A stretch of DNA of 24,398 nucleotides from JACTMI01 sp964618415 (GCA_964618415.1 CAZUAT010000052.1:1-24398), one strand, 5' to 3'. Numbered from the stretch's first letter, positions 8,016 to 16,461 are shown. A program made the numbers and translations. Notes: a model not told the origin generated them from the sequence alone.

Positions 8016-9323
8016 GTGAAGAAGCCCCTGATCTGGGCAGTGGTGGTGGTTGCCGCGGTGGCGGCGTTCTGGGTCTGGCGCAGCCGCAGCGCGCCCAGAG
8101 AGGCGGTCGATCCCGCCGCGGCCCTGGGCACGGCGACGGTGGAGCGCCGCACGCTGGCGCTGACCGTCGAGACGACCGGGCAGGTCGAGCCGGTGCGCGT
8201 GGTCGAGGTCAAGTCGCGCGCCTCGGGCGAGGTGCTGCGGGTCCACGCCGAGACGGGCGACGAGGTGGAGGCTGGCGCGCTGCTGGCCGAGATCGACCCG
8301 CGCGACGTCCAGAACTCGCTCGACCAGGCCGAGGCCGACGTCGCCTCGGCGCGCGAGCATGCGCGGGTTGCCTCGGCCCAGGTCGAACGGGTCCGGCAGC
8401 TGCTCGCAGCCGGCATCGTGCCGGCCCAGGAGCTCGACAGCGCCGAGGACAGCGCCGTGGCGGCGCGTTCGGCCGTGCTGCGCGCCGAGACCAATCTCGA
8501 GCTGGCGCGCGAACGCCGCCGCGACGTCACGATCCGCGCGCCGATCGTCGGTACGGTCATCACGCGAACGGTCGAACCCGGGCAGATCATCGCCTCGGCC
8601 ACCGCCAACGTCTCGGGCGGCACGACGCTGTTTGCCATGGCCGACCTCGCCTCGATGCGGGTGCGCGCCAACATCGACGAGACCGACGTCGGCCGGATCC
8701 GCGCCGGCCAGCCGGTCCGCGTCACGCTCGAAGCGCACGCCGGCCGCATTTTCCGCGGCGAGGTCGAGAAAGTCGAACCGCAGGCGGTGGTCGAACAGAA
8801 CGTCACCCAGTTTCCGGTGTTGGTGCGGATCGACAACTCCGAACGCCGCCTGTTGCCCGGCATGACCGCCGAGATCGCTCTCGAAGTGGCACGGCGCGAG
8901 GGGGTTCTCGCGGTGCCCAACGGCGCGGTGGTCGGAGCCCGCGATGCGGTTGCGGCGGCGCAGGCGCTCGGCGTGCCGGTCGACACGGTGCGCGCGGCGC
9001 TGCGCGGCGTGCGTCCTGCGGCTGCGGACAGCGAGCCGGCCGGCGCCACCCCGCCGCGCGGCAACGGCGACACCCGCCCCGGGGTTCTCTTCGTGACCGG
9101 TGCCGCTGGCCTCGAGCCGCGGCCGGTCCGCTTCGGAATCTCCGACTGGGAGTACACCGAGGTCGTCGACGAGACCGGCGAGATCAGCGAGGGGACGGCC
9201 GTGATGCTGGTGACGGTGGCGCAGATTCAGCGCCAGCAGGAGAGCTTCGAACAGCGGATCCGCGAGCGGGCCGGCTCGACCAGCATCACCGGCGGCTCGG
9301 CGCGCCCCGCGCAGGGACGCTGA
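8016..9323 (+). CDS. HlyD/MacA-like periplasmic adaptor protein
   Basis: The GTG start at 8016 is set by a strong GGAGGAAGG at 8000-8008; an upstream in-frame start would precede the signal anchor without a binding site. The 435-residue protein has a membrane anchor (about 5-21). Next comes a lipoyl-like half-motif (VKSRASGEVLRVHAETGDEV, 65-84) and an alpha-helical hairpin (about 95-168, rich in Ala, Glu and Arg). The second lipoyl half (TIRAPIVGTV) and beta-barrel follow (about 215-295). An unusual insertion of roughly 45 residues, rich in Ala, Pro and Gly, separates VPNGAVVGA from GVLFVTGAAG (about 308-356). Such adaptors link an inner-membrane pump to an outer-membrane channel. The MacB-like permease follows after 1 nt. 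Confidence 0.9.
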   Translation: MKKPLIWAVVVVAAVAAFWVWRSRSAPREAVDPAAALGTATVERRTLALTVETTGQVEPVRVVEVKSRASGEVLRVHAETGDEVEAGALLAEIDPRDVQNSLDQAEADVASAREHARVASAQVERVRQLLAAGIVPAQELDSAEDSAVAARSAVLRAETNLELARERRRDVTIRAPIVGTVITRTVEPGQIIASATANVSGGTTLFAMADLASMRVRANIDETDVGRIRAGQPVRVTLEAHAGRIFRGEVEKVEPQAVVEQNVTQFPVLVRIDNSERRLLPGMTAEIALEVARREGVLAVPNGAVVGARDAVAAAQALGVPVDTVRAALRGVRPAAADSEPAGATPPRGNGDTRPGVLFVTGAAGLEPRPVRFGISDWEYTEVVDETGEISEGTAVMLVTVAQIQRQQESFEQRIRERAGSTSITGGSARPAQGR

Positions 9324-9324
9324 G

Positions 9325-10539
9325 GTGCCGCTCGCCGACCTGTTCCGCGTCGCCTTCACGGCGATCGCCGCCAACAAGATGCGTTCGCTGCTCACCGTAC
9401 TCGGTATCGTGATCGGCATCGGGGCGGTGATCACGATGGTCGCCCTCGGCGAGGGCGCGCAGCGGTCGATCCAGGATCGGCTCGGCGGCCTGGGCGCCAA
9501 CGTCCTGACGGTGCGCGCCGGCCAGGCGTTCTTCGGCGGCCTGTCGCGCGGCCAGGCCCGCCTGACGGCCGACGACGCCGAGGCGCTCGCCGCCGCGCCG
9601 ACGCTCGCCGGCCTGGCGATCGCGCCCGAGGTCGAGTCGCGCTTCCAGGTCGAGCGCGGCGGCGCGAACGCCAACCTGTCGGTGGTCGGAACCTGGCCGG
9701 ACTACTTCACGGTCCAGAACTTCCGGCTCGCCGCCGGCCAGCTGTTCACGCAGCGCGAGGAGCAGGCGCGGCGGCGCGTCGTGGTGCTGGGCGCGCTGGT
9801 CGGCACGCAGCTCGGCGCGGGCTCGAGCGCCGCCCTGGTCGGCGAGACGATCCTGATCCGCGGGCTGCCGTTCGAGGTGGTCGGGGCACTGGCCGAGAAG
9901 GGGTCGGCCGGGTTCTCGAATCCCGACGAATCGCTCTACGTGCCGCTCGCCACGGCGCGCTTCCGCCTGCTCGGCAACGACCGCGTGCGGGCAATCTCGG
10001 TGCAGGCGGCGAGCCGCGACCAGATGCTGCCGGTGACGATCGAGATCGACCGCGTGCTGCGCCGCGAGCACCGGATCCGCCCCGGCGCCGAGGCCGACTT
10101 CAACGTGCGCGATCAGTCGTCGCTGCTCGAGACGATCCAGGAGACCTCGCGCACGATGAGCTTCCTGCTCGCCGGTATCGCCGCCATCTCGCTGCTCGTC
10201 GGCGGGATCGGAATCATGAACATCATGCTGGTCTCGGTGACCGAGCGCACGAAAGAGATCGGGCTGCGCATGGCGCTCGGCGCTCGCCGCGGCGACATCC
10301 TGCGTCAGTTCCTGGTCGAGGCGATGACCCTCTGCCTGCTCGGCGGCCTGCTCGGCTTCGCGGCCGGCTGGGGCGCGGCGCTGGCGTTGCAGCGCTTCGC
10401 GGGCTGGAACCTGACCGTCACCGCCGACGCCGCCGTGCTCGCCTTCGCCTTCTCGGCCGCGGTCGGGCTCTTCTTCGGCCTCTGGCCCGCCCGCCGCGCC
10501 GCCAGCTTCCAGCCGATCGAAGCCCTGCGCTACGAGTAG
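9325..10539 (+). CDS. MacB-like ABC transporter permease (FtsX/MacB family)
   Basis: The GTG start lies 1 nt after the adaptor stop. The 404-residue protein has the MacB plan without the ATPase domain. The first membrane helix lies in MRSLLTVLGIVIGIGAVITM, followed by a periplasmic domain of about 200 residues. Three C-terminal helices follow, beginning in SFLLAGIAAISLLVGGIGIM. The conserved cytoplasmic coupling segment TERTKEIGLRMALGARRGDI is present, as is the closing PARRAASFQPIEALRYE. In the family this permease couples ATP hydrolysis by a partner to a mechanical pull on the adaptor, for export of peptides, lipoproteins or drugs. No Walker A/B protein is encoded next to it, so the ATPase must be elsewhere. 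Confidence 0.92.
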   Translation: MPLADLFRVAFTAIAANKMRSLLTVLGIVIGIGAVITMVALGEGAQRSIQDRLGGLGANVLTVRAGQAFFGGLSRGQARLTADDAEALAAAPTLAGLAIAPEVESRFQVERGGANANLSVVGTWPDYFTVQNFRLAAGQLFTQREEQARRRVVVLGALVGTQLGAGSSAALVGETILIRGLPFEVVGALAEKGSAGFSNPDESLYVPLATARFRLLGNDRVRAISVQAASRDQMLPVTIEIDRVLRREHRIRPGAEADFNVRDQSSLLETIQETSRTMSFLLAGIAAISLLVGGIGIMNIMLVSVTERTKEIGLRMALGARRGDILRQFLVEAMTLCLLGGLLGFAAGWGAALALQRFAGWNLTVTADAAVLAFAFSAAVGLFFGLWPARRAASFQPIEALRYE

Positions 10540-10541
10540 CA

Positions 10542-10559
10542 GCCGGCCCGCGCGCCGGC
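10542..10559. terminator. GC-rich hairpin between convergent genes
   Basis: GCCGGC occurs twice, 6 nt apart, in the 21-nt gap between the permease stop and the convergent repeat-protein stop. Because the hexamer is self-complementary, it can fold on both strands. No T-run is present, so its use as a terminator is uncertain. Confidence 0.3.
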
Positions 10560-10560
10560 C

Positions 10561-13431
10561 TCAGGGGAGCTCGGCGCTCCAGCGGCTGGTGTCGCCGCTC
10601 TCGAAGCCGTCGAGGAAGAGGCTGCCGCTGCCGTCCTCGGGCATCGCCCACAGTTCGAAGCCGTGGACGTGGTCGCTCGCCGAGAAGAACAGCCTGCCGC
10701 CTGAGCGCACGAAGTTCGCGGGCGAGGACGAGAGCGGACCCGGCGCCACGTCGGTCAGCCGCCAGGTGCCGACCGCCGTCCCGTCGGTCCGCCACGCCTC
10801 GCGCCCGTGCTCACTCGTCCAGGCCGAGAAGTAGACAATGCCGTCGACGACAGTGAGTTCGTCCGGCACCGACGAGTCGATCCCCGGCACCAGATCCGCC
10901 ACCAGCGCCGTGCCCGCCGCTGTCCCGTCCGTCCGGAACAGCTCGTAGCCGTAGACCGGATGCTCCGCCGCAAACAGCACCGTCCCGTCCCCGAGCGAAG
11001 TCAGATGCCGCGGCCACGACCCTCCCGGCCCCGGCACCAGATCCGCCACCAGCACCGTCCCCGCCTCCGTGCCGTCGCTCGTCCAGAGTTCGAAGCCGCT
11101 GACGCCGTCGCTCGCCTGGAAGACGACGCGCGCAGCGTCGAGCGCGGCGATGTTTCCGCCGGGCAGTCTGCCCCAAACCCTGTCCAGCTGGCTCCACTCC
11201 GCCATCCCACCCACTTGCCCAGGAATGAGGTTCCGGACTACGGCGGTGCCCGCAACGGACCCGTCCGATCGCCACAGTTCCGCACCCTCCTGCGGTGTGT
11301 CGAGCACGAAGAACAAACCCTGCTCGACCGCCACAGCGTCGAAGAGCTCGTGGTGCACCTCTGGATCCGCCGGTGCCTCGAGCAGCGTTGTCGGCGCCTC
11401 GCTACCGTCGGTGACTTCCAGCCCACCGTCGTGGCCGGCGACGAAGAGGAGCTCGCCAGTGCTGGCGGTCTCCCCCCAACTCATCGCCGTGGCCAGGCGG
11501 CTGACCGGTTCGTCCTCGTCGGGAGCACTCACGAGATAGAGGGTGGGCTGCCCGAAAGTCTCCGCGTCCGAGCCGATGAACGCCAGCCGTGACCCGTGGC
11601 GCTCGAACACCCGTACCGAGCTTGCGCTGAACTGCGATAGCAGCAGCTCGGTATTGTCACCCGTCCCGTCGGTGCGCCACAGCTCCCCTTCCTGATTCGC
11701 GGATCGGAGGACGAGGGCGCCGTCGGCGCCAGCCGCGCACTCTGCCGACATGCTCTCGTCACTCTCTTCGATCACCAGGAGCGACTCCACGCTTGCCGGC
11801 ACTCCGTTGGCGAACATCAGCTCGTGTTGCCGGGGCACCGTGCGATTGGCCGCCTTGAACAGGGCTCCGCCCGCGAGCGGCACCATGCACCGACGACGAA
11901 CCATCGCCGAGACGGACTCGACGGTCGGTAGGAACGCTGAGGCCTCGGTCGCGATGGTCACGAGCCTGCTCGTACCAGTCGCGGTGCCGTCGGTTTGCCA
12001 GAGCTCACGGCCGCGGTCGGGCCGAAAAAGCGGCAGCAGCCAGCGGCCCTGGACAACGATCGAGCGGGCGATGGCGGGAAAGTAGCCGAACTGGGAGCCA
12101 GGCGGATAGTCGTCGAGATCGGAGGCCAAGCTCGTTCCAGGCGCGCTCCCGTCGGTACTCCAGAGTGCCAGCTGCCCGCTGCCATCGTCGGCGAGAAACG
12201 CCACCCGAGCACCCAGGGAGGTCATTCGCGGACGATCCATGGTGGCCGCCGACCCGACGGACGACCCGGACCCGGGGACTAGGTCGGCGATCCGGTTCGT
12301 GGTGACTCCGTCGCTGAACCACGGCTCGCAGCCCGTGCCCGGATCGCAACCCACGAACACGAGGCCCGTACCGAGCGAAGCCGCGGCTCCCCAGCGCAGA
12401 TTGATCTGCACATCGCCCGGCAACGACACCGGCAGCGTCCCTGCAGCCGTTCCGTCCGTGCGATACAGGCCGCTTCCCGCGGACGGGTCGGCCTCGAACC
12501 AGACCTCATCGCCTACCCGCTGAAATCCGATCGGGTAGGACGACTGCTCTCCCGGTCTCAGATCGGCGAGCCGGAAAGTCCCCGCGACCGTGCCGTCGGA
12601 TCGCCAAGGCTCGCAGTCGGACGGCGACCCGGGCAGCGCGCAGCCGCCGAACACGAGCACTCCGTTCGCCAGCAGGACCGCGGCACCGCTGCCCTCGAAG
12701 AGCGTCGGCGAGGAGAACCCCGGGTGCACGACGTAGGTACCCGACACCGTTGCATCCGACCGCCAGAGTTCGTAGTCGTCCTCACCAGCTACGATCGCGA
12801 ACACAAGGTTCTGGCCGGCGAGAAGCGACATGACGCGGCCTCCCATCGGATCCTTCCCGGCAGGCAGCAATCGTTGTGTGCCCTCAGCGGTGCCATCGGA
12901 TGTCCAGATGTCGCGGCGTTGTCCGGCCGCCGTCGTGCCGGCCAGAAACCATAGGCGCTCGGACGCCTCGATCATGCCGGCAGGGCGGGAGGATCGCGGT
13001 CCCGGTTCCAGGTCTGCCACCAGGTGTGTGCCATCGTGCGTGCCGTCGGTCACCCAAAGCTCGACGCCATGGATTCCGTCGTCCGCTGCGAAGAAAACCT
13101 GGGAGCCGACGGCCGCGAGGCCAAAGGAGTACAGCTGTTCGGCTCCGCAGCGCCCTGGACAGACGTCGCGCACCATGTAGGTACCCACGCTCGTGCCGTC
13201 GGTGCGCCACAGTTCGTAGCCGTGCCGTCCGTCGTCCTGGAAAAAGTAAGCGACCTCGTCGACGACCGCCCGAGCCGGCAGCGTGGCTCCTTCGGCCAGC
13301 GTATAGGTTCGTATCTGCCCAATGTCTTCGATCAGGTACTCCCCGTCTGCGATGGCGGGGGCGACTCCCACCAGCAAGCTCAGCGCGAGACGAGCGACCT
13401 GACACGCCACGGAACCGCAGCAACTGTGCAT
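10561..13431 (-). CDS. Secreted ELWxTDGT-repeat protein, downstream copy
   Basis: The start is the ATG at 13431, 5 nt after a GGGAGG site (13437-13442). The open frame runs 28 codons further but without a binding site or signal sequence. The 956-residue protein has a signal peptide, with likely cleavage after Ala-Ile-Ala at about residue 28. About 15 repeats of roughly 45-60 residues follow, centred on ELWxTDGTxxGTxxVxDLxPG (for example GYELWRTDGTSVGT at 71-84). Several middle units are degenerate. Such repeats probably fold as a beta-propeller or solenoid on the cell surface or outside; no enzyme motif is seen. Eight Cys (91, 95, 264, 273, 362, 368, 515, 565) suggest disulfides. The end carries a DGFESGDTSRWS tail. 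Residues of about 769-952 are encoded by DNA identical to the upstream copy. Confidence 0.9.
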   Translation of the reverse strand: MHSCCGSVACQVARLALSLLVGVAPAIADGEYLIEDIGQIRTYTLAEGATLPARAVVDEVAYFFQDDGRHGYELWRTDGTSVGTYMVRDVCPGRCGAEQLYSFGLAAVGSQVFFAADDGIHGVELWVTDGTHDGTHLVADLEPGPRSSRPAGMIEASERLWFLAGTTAAGQRRDIWTSDGTAEGTQRLLPAGKDPMGGRVMSLLAGQNLVFAIVAGEDDYELWRSDATVSGTYVVHPGFSSPTLFEGSGAAVLLANGVLVFGGCALPGSPSDCEPWRSDGTVAGTFRLADLRPGEQSSYPIGFQRVGDEVWFEADPSAGSGLYRTDGTAAGTLPVSLPGDVQINLRWGAAASLGTGLVFVGCDPGTGCEPWFSDGVTTNRIADLVPGSGSSVGSAATMDRPRMTSLGARVAFLADDGSGQLALWSTDGSAPGTSLASDLDDYPPGSQFGYFPAIARSIVVQGRWLLPLFRPDRGRELWQTDGTATGTSRLVTIATEASAFLPTVESVSAMVRRRCMVPLAGGALFKAANRTVPRQHELMFANGVPASVESLLVIEESDESMSAECAAGADGALVLRSANQEGELWRTDGTGDNTELLLSQFSASSVRVFERHGSRLAFIGSDAETFGQPTLYLVSAPDEDEPVSRLATAMSWGETASTGELLFVAGHDGGLEVTDGSEAPTTLLEAPADPEVHHELFDAVAVEQGLFFVLDTPQEGAELWRSDGSVAGTAVVRNLIPGQVGGMAEWSQLDRVWGRLPGGNIAALDAARVVFQASDGVSGFELWTSDGTEAGTVLVADLVPGPGGSWPRHLTSLGDGTVLFAAEHPVYGYELFRTDGTAAGTALVADLVPGIDSSVPDELTVVDGIVYFSAWTSEHGREAWRTDGTAVGTWRLTDVAPGPLSSSPANFVRSGGRLFFSASDHVHGFELWAMPEDGSGSLFLDGFESGDTSRWSAELP
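10575..11126 (-). repeat. 552-bp identical direct repeat, copy in the downstream gene
   Basis: I compared this stretch base by base with 13543-14094 and found no difference and no gap; the offset is 2968 bp throughout. It encodes the last three ELWxTDGT units and the DGFESGDTSRWS tail. Beyond both edges the sequences differ at once, apart from protein-level similarity. Confidence 0.93.
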
Positions 13432-13457
13432 GAATTCCTCCCAGACTGGGGCTATCG

Positions 13458-13487
13458 AGGGTACACCCCCACCGGCTGGATCGCAAA
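13458..13487 (-). promoter_or_regulatory. Promoter of the downstream repeat-protein gene
   Basis: On the minus strand TTTGCG (13482-13487) and TACCCT (13458-13463) are 18 nt apart, like a sigma70-type -35 and -10. GTTTGCG-N16-TGTACCCTC is repeated exactly before the upstream paralog, at the same distance from the ATG, while the spacer sequence differs. Conservation of both boxes and spacing supports function. The predicted leader is about 20 nt and includes the GGGAGG site. Confidence 0.6.
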
Positions 13488-13528
13488 CCGCCACGAGCTG
13501 CCACGTCCTCGACACCGCGCAGCCACCT

Positions 13529-16405
13529 TTAGGGCAACTGGTCGCTCCAGCGGCTGGTGTCGCCGCTCTCGAAGCCGTCGAGGAAGAGGCTGCCGCTGCC
13601 GTCCTCGGGCATCGCCCACAGTTCGAAGCCGTGGACGTGGTCGCTCGCCGAGAAGAACAGCCTGCCGCCTGAGCGCACGAAGTTCGCGGGCGAGGACGAG
13701 AGCGGACCCGGCGCCACGTCGGTCAGCCGCCAGGTGCCGACCGCCGTCCCGTCGGTCCGCCACGCCTCGCGCCCGTGCTCACTCGTCCAGGCCGAGAAGT
13801 AGACAATGCCGTCGACGACAGTGAGTTCGTCCGGCACCGACGAGTCGATCCCCGGCACCAGATCCGCCACCAGCGCCGTGCCCGCCGCTGTCCCGTCCGT
13901 CCGGAACAGCTCGTAGCCGTAGACCGGATGCTCCGCCGCAAACAGCACCGTCCCGTCCCCGAGCGAAGTCAGATGCCGCGGCCACGACCCTCCCGGCCCC
14001 GGCACCAGATCCGCCACCAGCACCGTCCCCGCCTCCGTGCCGTCGCTCGTCCAGAGTTCGAAGCCGCTGACGCCGTCGCTCGCCTGGAAGACGATCCGCT
14101 CGTCGTCGAGCGCAGCGATGCGTGGCCGCCACGGGCGGCTCATCATCCACCAGATGGGCCGCTCATCGAAGCCGCCTGCAGGACCGTCCTGAAGACTTCG
14201 CACGGGGCCGGTTCCCTCGACCGTACCGTCCGAGCGCCACAGCTCGGCGCCCTCCTCGGGCGTCGTGAGGACGAAGAAGAGTTGCTCGCCGACGGCCACG
14301 GCGTCCGTCAGTTCGTGCCAAGGTTCGGGCGCTGACGGCGCCTCGAGCAGCAGGGTGGGCGCCTCGCTCCCGTCCGTGATCTCGAGTCGCCCATAGGAGT
14401 CGGCAAGGAACAGACGCTCGCCGGCGCTGACCAGCTCACCCCACTGCAGTGCGGCCGGGAACGTCAGGATCGACTCTGGTGACCCGGCTGCCGGAATCAG
14501 CGCGAGTCCGACCTCGTCGGTGACGATCGCGAGCCGGTCGGCATCGACTGCTGCAGTGCGCGTGGGCTCGAATGCTGGAACCGACATCGGGTAGCCGCCC
14601 ACACCTGGTAGCGGCTCGGTAGTTTCGACCGTACCCTGAGTGCGCAGGAGCTGCCACTGCAGAGCGGAAATGCCGGAGACAACCACCTCATCTCCGATCG
14701 CTGCGCACTCGGCCTCTCGGCCGTAGTACTCCTGGTCGAGCGGATGCAGCACCACTGCGCCGCCCGGCTCCCCATCGGTGAACACGAGCCAGGAGTCCAC
14801 CGGCGCTTGGACGTTGGCGACCTTGGTGACGACCCCGTCGTTCAGGGGCGCCATGCAGGCAAGCCGCAAGGGAGAATGGAAGCTGTCGATCGGCGCGAGG
14901 TATCCGGAAGCTTCGTCGGCCATCGTTGCAAGTCTCAACGTCCCGGAAGCCGTGCCGTCCGACCTCCACAGCTCTGTGCCTCGATCGCCACGAAAGATCG
15001 GCAGGATCCAACGACCGTTTGCCACAATGGGCGGAAACACGGCCGAGTAGAAGCCGCCGAACATCGTGCCGTCAGGCGGTGCATCCAGGTCGCTCACGGA
15101 AGTCGTGCCGGCCACAGTCCCGTCGGTACGCCACAGCTCCACGGCGCCGGACTGCGTGGTGGCGAGAAACAGCACCGTACTGCCGACCGAGGTTAGTCTC
15201 GGCCGATCCACGGGCAAGTACCAGTCAAGCGACGAGTCCGGACCCGGCACGATGTCGGCGAGCCGGACACAGTCCGTGCCATCGGTGAACCAGGGCTCAC
15301 ACCCCGCCTCGGCGTCGCACCCCACAAACACGAGGCCCGACGCAAGCGCCGCTGCCGGCACTGTGTTGCGCACTCTTGGCTCCAGGCCCGTGGGCAGCGG
15401 AACCTGCGAAGTTCCGGACACCGTGCCATCGGTGCGGTAGAGACGGAGCTGTCCGGACGTCCCGGTAGCCCACGCTCCAAACCAGACCTCGGCGCCGACG
15501 CGCACGAAGCCTGTCGCATTCGACGATTCTGGACCCAGTACGATGTCTGCGAGCTGCCAGGTTCCAGCCACAGTCCCGTCGGTGCGCCACGGCTCACAGT
15601 TCTGTTGGCCGTAAGGCTCGTCACAGCCCTGGAACACCAACGCACCGTCGGGCAGAACCTGGTAGGCCTGGTGGTAGTGCCACGAGTCTGGCAGGCTGGC
15701 CTGTGGATGAACCTGGAACGTTCCCCCCACCGTTCCATCCGACCGCCAGAGCGGGCCCAGTTGACCGCCCTTCGCGTACAGCAGCCCGTTGGCCCATGTC
15801 AGTGTCGAGATCAATCCCGGGCCGAGCGGATCGTCGTTCGCCTCGAACAACGGTGTCGTCCCTGCCGCCGTACCGTCCGAAACCCAAATCCGTCGATCGG
15901 GCCACCTGTTGGAAGCCAGGAAGTAGACCTGCCCAGCACCTGCCGTGAGTTCCATGGGGTTCGAGCCGAGAGGACCCGGTAAGACGTCGGCCACCATGCG
16001 GGTGCCCTCGACCGTGCCATCCGTAAGCCAGAGTTCCGAGCCATGCACAGCATCGTCGGCCGAGAAGAAGACACTAGACCCCGTCGCCGCCAGCCAGTGC
16101 TGGCTGGGTGCGTCCGCCCCGCAAACACCGGGGCAGATATCGCGCAGCAGATAGGTCCCGTCGACGGTGCCGTCGCTGCGCCACAGTTCGTAGCCGTGTC
16201 GGCCGTCGTCCTTGTAGAAGTAGGCGACACCATCCAGAACAGCGTGCACCTCGGCCCGTTCGATCTCGGAGGGCGGCATCAGGCGCTGGGTTCCCAGGTC
16301 CTGGACCAGATACTCCCCATCCGCGAGCGCGGGGGCGGCTGCGAGCAGCAGGGTCAGGGCGAGCCGGACGGCGGGGCGTGGCAGTCGAACAGGGTGGGGG
16401 GGCAT
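13529..16405 (-). CDS. Secreted ELWxTDGT-repeat protein, upstream copy
   Basis: This paralog has 958 residues and starts at the ATG at 16405 with the same GGGAGGAATCC leader; a 25-codon upstream extension is not supported. The signal peptide ends near residue 28 (Ala-Leu-Ala). It has the same module order as its neighbour: GYELWRSDGT at 71-80, CPGVCG with Cys91 and Cys95, two Cys-pair units (GC...NCEPW and GC...GCEPW), a CMAPL/ECAA pair and the DGFESGDTSRWS tail. One extra Cys (TDGTDCVRL) is unique to this copy. Up to about residue 770 the two proteins are, by eye, only about half identical; from there to about 954 they are identical at DNA level. The genes are tandem, 97 nt apart. Function is unknown; surface display or binding is likely. 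Confidence 0.9.
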   Translation of the reverse strand: MPPHPVRLPRPAVRLALTLLLAAAPALADGEYLVQDLGTQRLMPPSEIERAEVHAVLDGVAYFYKDDGRHGYELWRSDGTVDGTYLLRDICPGVCGADAPSQHWLAATGSSVFFSADDAVHGSELWLTDGTVEGTRMVADVLPGPLGSNPMELTAGAGQVYFLASNRWPDRRIWVSDGTAAGTTPLFEANDDPLGPGLISTLTWANGLLYAKGGQLGPLWRSDGTVGGTFQVHPQASLPDSWHYHQAYQVLPDGALVFQGCDEPYGQQNCEPWRTDGTVAGTWQLADIVLGPESSNATGFVRVGAEVWFGAWATGTSGQLRLYRTDGTVSGTSQVPLPTGLEPRVRNTVPAAALASGLVFVGCDAEAGCEPWFTDGTDCVRLADIVPGPDSSLDWYLPVDRPRLTSVGSTVLFLATTQSGAVELWRTDGTVAGTTSVSDLDAPPDGTMFGGFYSAVFPPIVANGRWILPIFRGDRGTELWRSDGTASGTLRLATMADEASGYLAPIDSFHSPLRLACMAPLNDGVVTKVANVQAPVDSWLVFTDGEPGGAVVLHPLDQEYYGREAECAAIGDEVVVSGISALQWQLLRTQGTVETTEPLPGVGGYPMSVPAFEPTRTAAVDADRLAIVTDEVGLALIPAAGSPESILTFPAALQWGELVSAGERLFLADSYGRLEITDGSEAPTLLLEAPSAPEPWHELTDAVAVGEQLFFVLTTPEEGAELWRSDGTVEGTGPVRSLQDGPAGGFDERPIWWMMSRPWRPRIAALDDERIVFQASDGVSGFELWTSDGTEAGTVLVADLVPGPGGSWPRHLTSLGDGTVLFAAEHPVYGYELFRTDGTAAGTALVADLVPGIDSSVPDELTVVDGIVYFSAWTSEHGREAWRTDGTAVGTWRLTDVAPGPLSSSPANFVRSGGRLFFSASDHVHGFELWAMPEDGSGSLFLDGFESGDTSRWSDQLP
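13543..14094 (-). repeat. 552-bp identical direct repeat, copy in the upstream gene
   Basis: This is the partner of 10575-11126, in the same orientation. The last four or five codons of the two genes (Ala-Glu-Leu-Pro against Asp-Gln-Leu-Pro) lie outside the identical tract. A third-position match over 184 codons between otherwise diverged paralogs implies recent conversion or an assembly effect. Confidence 0.93.
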
Positions 16406-16431
16406 GGATTCCTCCCGGGCTGGGACTTCCG

Positions 16432-16461
16432 AGGGTACACCTCCCGTCCGGAAGGCGCAAA
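16432..16461 (-). promoter_or_regulatory. Promoter of the upstream repeat-protein gene
   Basis: TTTGCG (16456-16461) and TACCCT (16432-16437) on the minus strand are 18 nt apart. The -10 lies 26 nt before the ATG, precisely as in the downstream paralog. The gene therefore seems to have its own promoter rather than relying on read-through from the UbiX-like gene 89 nt upstream. Confidence 0.6.

Noticed and set aside
13420..13431. Cysteines near the N-terminus of the downstream repeat protein as a lipobox
   Set aside because: The Cys residues (4, 5, 10) precede the hydrophobic core of the signal peptide. A lipobox Cys should follow it.
10561..14094. Insertion sequence or transposon as the source of the 552-bp repeats
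   Set aside because: The repeats are direct, lie inside coding frame, and have no terminal inverted repeats, target duplication or transposase.
10561..16405. Regularly spaced near-repeats that could look like a CRISPR array or tandem satellite
   Set aside because: The period varies (roughly 130-200 nt), units differ in sequence, and all are in frame as ELWxTDGT protein repeats.
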